Assembly (NCBI GenBank): GCA_035295665.1
Contig: DATGIQ010000412.1
Coordinates: forward strand, 1 to 25,749
DNA: 25,749 nucleotides
From: DATGIQ01 sp035295665
GTDB lineage: Bacteria > Planctomycetota > Planctomycetia > Gemmatales > Gemmataceae
Direction: 5' to 3'
In this document: positions 1-6,942 of the stretch, one piece after another
How the letters are laid out: every line of letters starts with the position of its first letter
How positions within the stretch are numbered: the first letter of the stretch is position 1
The notes under the pieces: generated by a model
Databases searched by the model: none
What the model saw: only the letters and a program-made list of their open reading frames with translations
Told to the model about the DNA's origin: nothing
Position numbers and translations under genes: made by a program

Positions 1-3000
1 TATCCCACGGTTCGCCGCCCGCGGCGGAATTGTTGGCGGCCAGGAGGATTTGGTAGATGTCCAGGACGGTATTGTTGGCCACGCCGAAAGCCTGGCCGCT
101 GGCGCCGATGTTCCAGGAGTAGGCGCCCAGGCCAACGCTAGTGACCGTAAAGCCGTAAGCCTGCCCCGTGCTGCCGCCCAGAGATAGGGTGGTGGTAAAG
201 ACTTCCAGGGCGGTAGCGAGCACCTCGGCATCTAACCCGCTCCCTTTGGATACGAGGAAGAGGCTGAGGTAATAGCTGCTGATCTGCGCATTGGTGAAGG
301 GGCTCAGGTTCGGTGCTCCATTCTGGCCGCCATAGAGATTGGGATACGTTGTCGCCAGCCATTGCCCCAAAGTCTGGCCGCTGGCGGTGAGTCCCAAGCG
401 ACGGACCAGCTCTTGTCCTTGGAGCCCGGCCCAGAAGCTGATCGGCTTGGTCAATCCCGTCTGCACGAACTGGCCCAGGCTGCCAACGGCGATTGAGCCC
501 TGCACCGTGGTCAGGACGCCATCGTGGCTGATTGTGACGAGGATCGTGTCGGAGCCTGCGGCAGCGTAGATATGCGCGCCGCTGATGGTAAAGGTACCGC
601 CGCTCAACGTGATCGTGCCGGGGGTTACGGCACTCATGTCGCCCCAATTGATGCTGGCCACGTAATTGGCCCCGTCATTAAGCTCGGCACCACCCGGATC
701 GGTAAACGTAGCGACCGCGCCGGTGAACGGCGCCCCGGCGGTGGGGCTGACATTCGCCGCCCCGCCGACCAGGGCGGGATCTGTCACCGCGACTTGCGGC
801 AGCATGACCGTCCCTTTGCCGTTATTGGTCTTGTCGGTGCTGTCCATCAGATCAACCGAGATGGCGTCGGTGCTGATCGAGGCGCCCGACTGCTCCGCAA
901 TGATGGCATTGCCGGGGTCGCGCTCCCCATCGACGACGCCGTCGGCTAGGCTGTCGTTGCCGATCAGCGTTACGTCGCCGCTCGCCGTATTGATGTTGGC
1001 GTTGATGAGAACGCTGCGACCGGCCTGGAGTGTGAGCGTTCCGGCTGTGCCCGTTGGCTTCAGGGTAATGGGGTCGTTCACAACGATGTCGTCGTTGGCT
1101 TGGAGGGTGACGTCGGTGCCGGCGTTGAGGCGCCGGGTCAGGAAGTCGGGAGTGATGGTGATCGATTGGCCCAGGGCCAGCGTGAAGGTGAACAGGCTGG
1201 GCTCCGTGATTCCGACCCTGACCACGCCGAGAAAGGCGTCGGTAGCCAGAAACGCGCTGCCACCAAACAGGGGCACGGCGCCGGCGACTCCGATGAGGCT
1301 GTTCTGGACGTCAATCGTGTTTTGGCCGTCCAGGGTGGTCCCGGTGACACCGTTCACCCACGTGTCGGAAGGCGGGCCCTTGCTACTTTTCGAGCCATTG
1401 TTGACGGTCACGACATAGCTGCCGTTGGGCAACGGCGTGACAAGGATCACACCGAAATTGAGATCGGCAACCACGCCGCCGAGACTCGGCACCGAGGCGA
1501 TGGTCCCCTGAACCCCGGTCGTCCCGTTCCCCCACGTCGCCGTCTGCGTGTTCGGACTCAGCACGACATAGTTGCCGTTGGTAAGAGCCGTCACGCCGCC
1601 GCCCGTGGCATTCGTGCCGCCCACCTGGTCTCCCGGCATGTTTCCGACGAGGCTGTTGACGGCCGAGACCATACCGCTGGTTCCCATCGTCCCATTCCCC
1701 AGCGTCACCGCGCCCGTCTGTTTTTGCCACTGCGGACTGTCCACGACGTAGTTGCCGTTTGTCAGGGCCGTCACGCCGCCGAAGCCGCCGCCGCTGCCCG
1801 CCCCGATCTGATCGCCAAGGAAGGTGCCGACGAGACTGTTGGCGGCCGAAATCGTGCCAGTGATGCCGGTAGTCCCGTTGCCCCACGTCACTGCACCCAG
1901 GTTCGAGTTCCAGGTATAGCTGTCGACGACGTAGTTGCCATTGGTGAGAGCGGTCACGCCGCCGCTGCCGACACCGGGCACCGCGGTGCTGCCGACCAGG
2001 CTGCCGGCGAGGCTATCGGCGGCGTTGACGGTGCCCGTTGCCGCCGTCGTCCCGTTTTCCCAGGTCACGGCGCCCAGGGGAATTGCTCCCAACCCCGCCA
2101 ATATGCTGAGATTCAAACCCCACTCCGGGCTGTCCACGACATAGTTGCCGTTCGTCAAGGCAGTGACGCCGCCGCCTCCCGCCCCCAAGCCGCCGCCAAT
2201 CGAGTCGTCGTGATTCGCGCCGACGAGGCTGTTGGCCGTGGAGACCGGACCGCTGATGCCCGTCGCCCCGTTTCCCCAGGTCACCGCTCCAATCATACTA
2301 GCGGTGGATGTGTTGGCGCTCCAGTTCGGGCTGACCACCACGTAGTTGCCGTTGGTGAGAGGGATGACGCCGCTGCTGCCCACACTATCCGACGCAATGC
2401 TACCCACGAGACTGTTGGCAGCGGACACGACCCCGGTGATTCCCGCGGCCCCATTTCCCCAGGTGGCCGCGCCGCGAAGACCGTTCCAGCGTAGGCTGTC
2501 CACGACATAGTTGCCGTTCGTTAACGCGACGACGCCGTCCTGGGTATTGCTCGTGCCGTCGGCCCAGCCGACGTTATCCCCCGCGGTACTGCCGACAAGA
2601 CTGTTGGCGGCGGAGACAACGCCGGTCTTCCCGGTCATGCCGTTGCCCCACGTGGCCGCCCCCAGGCCGCCGCTCCAGAGCGGGCTGTCCACAACGTAGT
2701 TGCCGTTGGTCAAGGCCGTGACGCCGCCCAGACCCCCGCCGCCGCCCACCTGGTCGGACACGTTGCTGCCGACAAGGCTGTTGGCGGCGGAGACAACCCC
2801 GCTGGTTCCCGTCGTGCCGTTGCCCCATGTCACTGCGCCGAGGCCGCCGGAGCCGTTACTGCCCCAGTTCGGGCTGTCCACGACGTAGTTGCCGTTGGCC
2901 AGGACCGTGATGCTGGCGGCACCGGCATGAGTGCCCACCTCATCAAACACGGTCGAGCCGACGAGGCTGTTGGCGGCCGAGACTGTGCCGCTGACGCCCA

Positions 3001-4855
3001 CCGTCCCGCTACCCCACGTCACCGCGCCCTTGCCGCCGCCCCATCCCGGGCTCCTCACGAGGTAGTTGCCATTGGGGAGGGCGGTCACCGTGGGGCCGTC
3101 GCCAAGCCCCGTGAACGCACTAATGAGCGCTCCCGTTTGACCGTTGAACAGATAGGCCGCACCGCCGTTGCCCAGCGGGTCCGTCACGACGAAGTTGCCG
3201 TTGGTCAGGGTCACGATCTGGGCGCCGAAATAGCCGCTGCCGGGCGGGTCGACGAGGTTGAACTGCGGCATTGCGCCTGTGCTTGCGCTGATGATCAGAC
3301 TGGCCTGCGTCGTGTTCACCGTCAAAACGGCCGCGGTGGTGGTGGCAGTGCCGGCCGAGTTAGTGAAGACGGCCCGGTAGGCATCGCCGTTTTGGCTACC
3401 GCTCACCGTGGTTGTGAAGGTAGCCGCCGTGGCCCCGGTGATGTTGGTGAAGGTTATCCCATCCGAGCTCATCTGCCATTGCACGGTCAGTGCCGGGCTG
3501 CCGACCGCGGCGGCCGTGAGCGAGACCTTGTTGCCGGCACTGACGACCTGGCTCGCCGGGTTGACGGTCACGATGGGCGAGGTCGCGACCGTCAACGTGG
3601 CCGGCGTGGTCGTGGCGGTGCCGGCCGAGTTCATGAAGACCGCCTGGTACTCGTTGCCGTTCTGGCCGGCGTTCGCCGTGAGGGTGAGGGTGGTGGAGAT
3701 TGCGTTTGTGATGTTATTGAAAGTGTTTCCGCCATCGGTACTGACCTGCCACTGCACCTTGGGAGCTGGAATGCCGATGGCGGCGGCCACCAGGGAAACG
3801 CTGCTGCCGGCGCCCACGACCTGGTTTGTCGGGCTCCTGGTCACCGCCGGTGCTTGCGGCGTGGGGTGCGTGTCGAATTGGATGTTCGAGATGCCACCGG
3901 AGATCGCCGTGGGCTGGGCTGGAGAGTCCGAGTTCGTGAAGGCATTGATCCATGGTTGGATACCGGAACCCCGGAAGTATCGGAAGTCGCCGATATTGGT
4001 GCCGACCGTCGTTGAGGTCCAGGTGAAGTTGGTTCCGTAGCCGGACCAGGGTCCGACTGGGTTCCCCTCGGCGTCCACGCCAACGAGAGATGTCGAAAAA
4101 GTTTCGTAGGCCGGCTGCGTCCCTTGCATTGCAACAGGGTTGAAGGGGGCATCCTCGAATGTAAACCAGTAAGGAGTAGAAACAGGCGAACTATTTGGGC
4201 TTAAATCAAGCGGCGAAGGATTGAGGAGCCAATTGTGCCAGTAATTGCTGCCGAAGTATGGATTTTCGGCCCAGTAGTATCCCGACCCGTCTCCAACATA
4301 AGTAGTATCCGCTTGCGCCCCGTTGGCTGCCGTGGTACGAATCACCTGCGATTGAGGGTCAGTATAGGGTTGGTGAAGCTGGGGGCCAGATGGAGCTAAC
4401 TGAGACTGCCAACCGTTAGGGAGTGTTACGGTCTGCACCCAATTGAAGTGGTCAAACCTAAAGTAATTGGCCAATTGCTGAACGGTGACAGGCTCCTCAA
4501 TGAACCCGCCAGTAGGTATTGGCTGAAGGGTAACAAGCCCGGTCGGTGTAAACTCTGCATCGATAACAGCCCCATGATCGGTCAGGTCGTTTTCCCCACG
4601 CCGTACTTGCTCAGTTACAACTGTGCTTCTGCCGCTGGCCCGGAGAATCCCTGCGAATGCAGCGGTAATATCGGTCGACGGCAGAAAGGTCATTGATCCA
4701 TTCGGCTCCGCCACGAAAATGGCCGATGGCGTAAACCGATTCTCCAAACGCTCGAGCAGGAGACGTGCCGGCTTCCGGCGGCTTGGCCGGCTTCGGGGAT
4801 GGTTGGAACGGGCTTTCACCTTGCGAGTCACGAGGGGCAGGATCATGGACCACAT
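1..4855 (-). CDS. Giant repeat-rich exoprotein with LEPR-XLL-type leader (C-terminus beyond window)
   Basis: One uninterrupted minus-strand frame runs from ATG at 4855 off the left edge: 1618 codons, no stop. The start is fixed by GGAGGAG 7 nt upstream (4863-4869). Residues 1-45 are basic and end in LLLERLENRFTPS, a planctomycete LEPR-XLL-type leader rather than a classical signal peptide. Residues about 45-335 match nothing I know and are rich in aromatics. About 337-512 are two Ig-like domains, each with a VQWQxSxDG core. About 550-1150 hold 11 copies of a unit with LTNGNYVVDSPxW, GAVTWGNGTTG and SAANSLVGS, resembling Pfam DUF5650 as I remember it and perhaps propeller-forming. About 1220-1300 resemble filamentous-haemagglutinin repeats (VTLQANDDI), and 1356-1452 look PKD-like (INWGD, then GAHIYAAAGSDTI). 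The tail, about 1463-1618, has a style recurrent in planctomycete exoproteins. Probably secreted or surface-exposed; adhesion or envelope structure is inference. No catalytic motif was seen. Confidence 0.9.
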   Translation of the reverse strand, partial: MWSMILPLVTRKVKARSNHPRSRPSRRKPARLLLERLENRFTPSAIFVAEPNGSMTFLPSTDITAAFAGILRASGRSTVVTEQVRRGENDLTDHGAVIDAEFTPTGLVTLQPIPTGGFIEEPVTVQQLANYFRFDHFNWVQTVTLPNGWQSQLAPSGPQLHQPYTDPQSQVIRTTAANGAQADTTYVGDGSGYYWAENPYFGSNYWHNWLLNPSPLDLSPNSSPVSTPYWFTFEDAPFNPVAMQGTQPAYETFSTSLVGVDAEGNPVGPWSGYGTNFTWTSTTVGTNIGDFRYFRGSGIQPWINAFTNSDSPAQPTAISGGISNIQFDTHPTPQAPAVTRSPTNQVVGAGSSVSLVAAAIGIPAPKVQWQVSTDGGNTFNNITNAISTTLTLTANAGQNGNEYQAVFMNSAGTATTTPATLTVATSPIVTVNPASQVVSAGNKVSLTAAAVGSPALTVQWQMSSDGITFTNITGATAATFTTTVSGSQNGDAYRAVFTNSAGTATTTAAVLTVNTTQASLIISASTGAMPQFNLVDPPGSGYFGAQIVTLTNGNFVVTDPLGNGGAAYLFNGQTGALISAFTGLGDGPTVTALPNGNYLVRSPGWGGGKGAVTWGSGTVGVSGTVSAANSLVGSTVFDEVGTHAGAASITVLANGNYVVDSPNWGSNGSGGLGAVTWGNGTTGTSGVVSAANSLVGSNVSDQVGGGGGLGGVTALTNGNYVVDSPLWSGGLGAATWGNGMTGKTGVVSAANSLVGSTAGDNVGWADGTSNTQDGVVALTNGNYVVDSLRWNGLRGAATWGNGAAGITGVVSAANSLVGSIASDSVGSSGVIPLTNGNYVVVSPNWSANTSTASMIGAVTWGNGATGISGPVSTANSLVGANHDDSIGGGLGAGGGGVTALTNGNYVVDSPEWGLNLSILAGLGAIPLGAVTWENGTTAATGTVNAADSLAGSLVGSTAVPGVGSGGVTALTNGNYVVDSYTWNSNLGAVTWGNGTTGITGTISAANSLVGTFLGDQIGAGSGGGFGGVTALTNGNYVVDSPQWQKQTGAVTLGNGTMGTSGMVSAVNSLVGNMPGDQVGGTNATGGGVTALTNGNYVVLSPNTQTATWGNGTTGVQGTIASVPSLGGVVADLNFGVILVTPLPNGSYVVTVNNGSKSSKGPPSDTWVNGVTGTTLDGQNTIDVQNSLIGVAGAVPLFGGSAFLATDAFLGVVRVGITEPSLFTFTLALGQSITITPDFLTRRLNAGTDVTLQANDDIVVNDPITLKPTGTAGTLTLQAGRSVLINANINTASGDVTLIGNDSLADGVVDGERDPGNAIIAEQSGASISTDAISVDLMDSTDKTNNGKGTVMLPQVAVTDPALVGGAANVSPTAGAPFTGAVATFTDPGGAELNDGANYVASINWGDMSAVTPGTITLSGGTFTISGAHIYAAAGSDTILVTISHDGVLTTVQGSIAVGSLGQFVQTGLTKPISFWAGLQGQELVRRLGLTASGQTLGQWLATTYPNLYGGQNGAPNLSPFTNAQISSYYLSLFLVSKGSGLDAEVLATALEVFTTTLSLGGSTGQAYGFTVTSVGLGAYSWNIGASGQAFGVANNTVLDIYQILLAANNSAAGGEPWD
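1375..3200 (-). repeat. Tandem protein-coding repeat array (about 11 units, DUF5650-like)
   Basis: The codons for NGNYVV or a close variant recur near 3190, 3062, 2885, 2696, 2507, 2341, 2140, 1932, 1749, 1571 and 1415. Spacings run from about 128 to 208 bp, always multiples that keep one frame. Each unit also carries AVTWGNGTTG and SAANSLVGS. The outermost units (near 3190 and 1415) are the most diverged (NGNFVV, NGSYVV). The central ones are nearly alike at the DNA level, which suggests recent expansion or homogenisation. Unit length varies through Gly-rich inserts between the conserved cores. Confidence 0.9.
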
Positions 4856-4890
4856 GAACGATCTCCTCCAAGCGAGTCGGTCCGCGGTTT
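4728..4890 (-). repeat. Duplicated leader block, copy 1 (intact gene)
   Basis: This 5' end of the exoprotein gene, with its ribosome-binding site, is about 92% identical to 6573-6735 by hand count (about 13 mismatches in 160 positions). It includes an uninterrupted identical core at 4781-4868. The two copies are in the same orientation and 1845 bp apart. Similarity stops inside the coding region just after the LENRxTP motif. Confidence 0.85.
4863..4869 (-). promoter_or_regulatory. Strong ribosome-binding site of the giant exoprotein gene
   Basis: GGAGGAG lies on the minus strand 7 nt before the ATG at 4855. It decides the start, because no other in-frame Met nearby has such a site. It lies inside the block duplicated at 6573-6735. 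Confidence 0.8.
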
Positions 4891-5177
4891 GGAGACACGG
4901 CGATCGATCCCGGCGTGCAGACCGAGCCCCCGGGACGATGCCGAGCCGGTGAGGACCTCGCTTGGCGGCGAAGCCGCACCGGCTGTGGTGCCTAACCTCC
5001 GTTTCGTCCGTCGCGGTGCCTTGGGCAGTCGGAGCGAGTATGGCTCCGTCGCGTTGGGCGCTCCAGAGCACTATGACCTGTCTCTTGCCGTCCACAGCCT
5101 TTCCTCGGCCGCAGGCATGCGGCTATTTCCCGAGCATGCGACACCGTGGAGGGAATGGACGGCGTCTTTCCTTTCGG

Positions 5178-5191
5178 CTGTTTCGAAACAG
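5178..5191. promoter_or_regulatory. Perfect 14-bp palindrome CTGTTTCGAAACAG, candidate operator or RNA hairpin
   Basis: Two 7-nt arms meet with no spacer. It lies 238 bp upstream of the regulator start and about 320 bp upstream of the exoprotein start. On the minus strand it directly precedes a box (GGAAAGACGCCG) that also follows the palindrome at 6759-6773. It could be a protein-binding site or the stem of a 5' UTR hairpin. Confidence 0.5.
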
Positions 5192-5212
5192 TTACGCTCA
5201 TTTACGGGCTGA

Positions 5213-5224
5213 TCTTGGCCAAGA
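5213..5224. promoter_or_regulatory. Perfect 12-bp palindrome TCTTGGCCAAGA, candidate operator
   Basis: Its centre lies 34 bp from the centre of the palindrome at 5178-5191, close to three helical turns. That would suit protein dimers on one face of the DNA. The sequence is unlike the neighbouring palindromes, so a single shared operator consensus is not evident. Confidence 0.35.
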
Positions 5225-5321
5225 AAGCATTATTGCTACCCCCAGGCGGCGATCCGCGGCAAAGCAAATCGCGCATTCACGGATTTCTACCTGTTTTCGT
5301 TCCTTTTCGGTCAGGCGCCAA

Positions 5322-5337
5322 TCCCTCAAATGAGGGA
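5322..5337. promoter_or_regulatory. Inverted repeat TCCCTCA-AA-TGAGGGA upstream of the LuxR-type gene
   Basis: The 7-nt arms are perfect, with a 2-nt centre, about 92 bp before the ATG of the regulator. The downstream flank (TGAGGGAGTCGGTCT, 5331-5345) nearly repeats the sequence at 6714-6728 beside the broken leader copy. It may be an autoregulatory operator; this is inference. Confidence 0.4.
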
Positions 5338-5428
5338 GTCGGTCTCTTGCGTTTGGGGACGAGGTATGGTAGTTTTTTTCGAACATCCATTTTGGTAATT
5401 GGGGTTGGCCGTTTCCCTAGGGTTGGCC

Positions 5429-6529
5429 ATGTCCCGGTCATCGCTGTTGCGTGCTGCGGATAATCGCGCGGTGTACCAGCTTGTCGGCGAGTGCCGCGAG
5501 CTGGGGGATGATCCGGCCGAATGGCGGCGGCATTTGCTCGCCGAGATCACTCGCCTCACAGGGTCCGCAGTGTCGCTCGAAATCGAGGGCGAGTTCCTGG
5601 ATCCGTTTCGGGCTACTGGCCGCGCCGAGTGGGGTTGGGAGACGAGTGGACTTGACCGCCCCGTCTTCCTCAGCATTCAAGAGGAGTTGGCCCGCCGCGG
5701 CGGTGGATTTATCCCGATGGTCCCCGCCTACTTGGCCTCGCGCCATGCGGGCCTTGCTCCGTGCTTGAGCCGGAAGGATGTGCTGGCCGACGCCCAATGG
5801 TATCGGTCCCGTTACTATCAGAACTATCACGTCCCATCCGGCGTCAATCACATAATGTATTGCATATTTCCCAAGCCAGGCCCGGGCGGCAAACTGAGCG
5901 CTCTTACCCTGGTTCGCCCGCTCCAAGAGCGGCGCGACTTCTCTGCCAGGCAGAAGGGCATCGTGCAAGAGTTGCATGAGAAGATAACGGCCATGATCTG
6001 TGGCCCGCTGGCCGGGTTTCACGAACCATCCCCGGCCCAGCTGCCGCCGCGCGTGCGGCAGCTTCTCCGGTGTTTGCTGGAGGGCGATTCGGACAAGCAG
6101 GCGGCCTGTAGGCTCGGCCTTGGCCGGCACACGATCAACCAATACGCGAAAACGATTTTCGTTCATTTTGGCATGGGCAGCCGGGCCGAATTGCTCGCCC
6201 GCTGGCTCCGCCGTGGCTGGGGCAACAGATGCGCCTGGGCAGACTCCGTCCCTTACCTACACGGGGCTCAGACATTTCCACCCAATCCGTCTCCTGCCGA
6301 CCTTCCGCCGCGTGTGCGGCAGACGTTTCGGTGTTTGCTGGAGGGCGATTCGGATAAGCAAATCGCCGCACGCCTCGGCTTGGGCCGGCACACGATCAAC
6401 CAATACGCGAAAACGATTTTCGCTCATTTTGGCGTGCGCAGCCGGGCTGAATTGCTCGCCCGCTGGCTTCGCCCTGGCTGGGGCAATGAGTACGCCTTGG
6501 CGCAGCCGACCGCGGATGAGCAGGAGTGA
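5429..6529 (+). CDS. LuxR-type transcriptional regulator with tandem duplicated HTH domain
   Basis: The protein has 366 residues from ATG at 5429; a TTG at 5399 would add 10 but has no ribosome-binding site. AGGG at 5419-5422 is a weak site for the ATG. Residues 1-200 form one domain of a kind I recall in planctomycete LuxR-like regulators, possibly GAF/PAS-like, with no phospho-acceptor motif seen. Residues about 205-262 and 292-350 are two GerE/LuxR helix-turn-helix domains. Both carry LPPRVRQ, LLEGDSDKQ, LGLGRHTINQYAKTIF and SRAELLARWL. The second is the more canonical (KQIAARLG); the first reads KQAACRLG. LuxR regulators normally have one such domain. The gene is divergent from the exoprotein gene, so it may control it; this is inference from position. 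Confidence 0.88.
   Translation: MSRSSLLRAADNRAVYQLVGECRELGDDPAEWRRHLLAEITRLTGSAVSLEIEGEFLDPFRATGRAEWGWETSGLDRPVFLSIQEELARRGGGFIPMVPAYLASRHAGLAPCLSRKDVLADAQWYRSRYYQNYHVPSGVNHIMYCIFPKPGPGGKLSALTLVRPLQERRDFSARQKGIVQELHEKITAMICGPLAGFHEPSPAQLPPRVRQLLRCLLEGDSDKQAACRLGLGRHTINQYAKTIFVHFGMGSRAELLARWLRRGWGNRCAWADSVPYLHGAQTFPPNPSPADLPPRVRQTFRCLLEGDSDKQIAARLGLGRHTINQYAKTIFAHFGVRSRAELLARWLRPGWGNEYALAQPTADEQE
6041..6505 (+). repeat. Intragenic tandem duplication encoding the two HTH domains
   Basis: Unit A (6041-6244) and unit B (6302-6505) are 261 bp apart (87 codons), so the frame is kept. A block of about 40 bp around GGCCGGCACACGATCAACCA is identical in both. Many differences are silent or conservative. 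This looks like a fairly recent in-frame duplication that has stayed under selection. Confidence 0.9.
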
Positions 6530-6556
6530 GTCTGGTCACTTCCAGTCCACGGATCC

Positions 6557-6700
6557 TCATTTCTCTTTCCGCGGCGTAAGCCGATTCTCCAAGTGCTCGA
6601 ACAGGATACGGGCCGGTCTCCGGCAGCTTGGCCGGCTTCGGGGATGGTTGGAACGGGCTTTCACCTTGCGAGTCACGAGGGGCAGGATCATGGACCACAT
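6557..6700 (-). pseudogene. Broken duplicate of the exoprotein leader (47 codons)
   Basis: ATG at 6700, preceded by AGAGGAG 7 nt upstream (6708-6714), opens a frame that repeats the first 43 residues of the giant protein with few changes (MWSMILPLVTRKVKARSNHP is identical). It reaches LFEHLENRLTP and then ends as RKEK-stop, without the Ser that normally follows or any mature protein. It is best read as the remnant of a second LEPR-XLL-type gene or a partial duplication. A functional 47-residue peptide is possible but unlikely. An open frame extends upstream to 6895, but the conserved start and ribosome-binding site argue for 6700. Confidence 0.7.
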
Positions 6701-6735
6701 GAACGATCTCCTCTGAGCGAGTCGGTCTGTGGGTG
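6573..6735 (-). repeat. Duplicated leader block, copy 2 (broken gene)
   Basis: This is a direct repeat of 4728-4890. It spans the ribosome-binding site, the start codon and about 43 codons of the leader, with an 88-nt identical core at 6626-6713. Upstream of the block, the box at 6741-6758 is also shared with copy 1 (5160-5172), but here it follows at once. In copy 1 about 260 bp intervene. Confidence 0.85.
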
Positions 6736-6758
6736 GAGGGACCAGGCGGCGTCTTTCC

Positions 6759-6773
6759 CTTACCATTGGTAAG
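6759..6773. promoter_or_regulatory. Inverted repeat CTTACCA-T-TGGTAAG, candidate hairpin or operator
   Basis: The 7-nt arms are perfect, with a 1-nt centre. On the minus strand it is followed directly by GGGAAAGACGCCG. It holds the same place relative to that box as the unrelated palindrome at 5178-5191 does in copy 1. No T-run follows on either strand, so a rho-independent terminator is unlikely. Confidence 0.5.
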
Positions 6774-6848
6774 AAGAACGACTGGCCAAAGGTGGCACCG
6801 TTGCTCAGCAGCCATGGTTGATGCTTTGGATCGAACGATTGCGAACGA

Positions 6849-6877
6849 TTGCCGCTCGCGAAGCCGAGCCCTACAAT
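6849..6877 (+). promoter_or_regulatory. Candidate sigma-70 promoter for the secreted-protein trio
   Basis: TTGCCG (6849-6854), a 17-bp spacer and TACAAT (6872-6877). The -10 matches 5 of 6 and the -35 matches 4 of 6 consensus positions. It would give a leader of about 60 nt before the GTG at 6943. The tandem GAACGATTGC repeat overlaps the -35. Confidence 0.45.
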
Positions 6878-6942
6878 TCTCTTGCCATCAAACATTCTCT
6901 TCGTGTGCCACCTCCATCCTGGAAAGGGGAGGATCAGCTGTC

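Larger units (their letters stand above)
4856..5428. other. Divergent intergenic region between exoprotein and LuxR-type regulator
   Basis: About 570 bp separate the two divergent starts, and I see no convincing gene here. It holds the ribosome-binding site of the exoprotein gene, three perfect inverted repeats (5178-5191, 5213-5224, 5322-5337), a box shared with 6741-6758, and a small GC hairpin at 4965-4977 (5-bp stem, GAA loop). A T-run at 5373-5379 has no clear hairpin before it. I found no good sigma-70 promoter on either strand. The part from 4890 to 5145 has no counterpart in the duplicate near 6735. Confidence 0.6.
6530..6942. other. Intergenic region between LuxR-type gene and secreted trio
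   Basis: The 413 bp hold the broken leader copy (minus strand), the palindrome at 6759-6773, a 10-bp tandem repeat GAACGATTGC (6833-6852), a plausible sigma-70 promoter ending in TACAAT (6872-6877), and a strong ribosome-binding site for the gene at 6943. No further gene is supported. Confidence 0.6.

Noticed and set aside
1375..3200. CRISPR array
   Set aside because: The repeats are regular but the period is 128-208 bp, the similarity lies in codons of one protein frame, and there are no short unique spacers.
524..4015. Long plus-strand open frames (up to 464 codons at 1100-2494, 362 codons at 2927-4015)
   Set aside because: They are antisense to the repeat array of the minus-strand exoprotein. 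Their products are Arg/His/Ala/Gly-rich with repeats that mirror the coding repeats, and they have no ribosome-binding sites.
5373..5379. Rho-independent terminator at the T-run before the LuxR-type gene
   Set aside because: No stable stem directly precedes the T-run. The nearest inverted repeat (5322-5337) ends 35 nt earlier.
4856..5428. tRNA or other known small RNA gene in the divergent region
   Set aside because: Several small stems exist, but no cloverleaf or known RNA family pattern could be drawn by hand.
6557..6895. A 112-codon gene instead of the 47-codon leader remnant
   Set aside because: The extra upstream part is unlike the giant protein and runs through a palindrome and promoter region. 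The duplicated ribosome-binding site and ATG at 6700 mark the real ancestral start.
6733..6942. Upstream extension of the first secreted-trio gene
   Set aside because: It would cover the palindrome, the tandem repeat and the TACAAT promoter, and would move the hydrophobic export signal into the interior. The GTG at 6943 has a strong ribosome-binding site.
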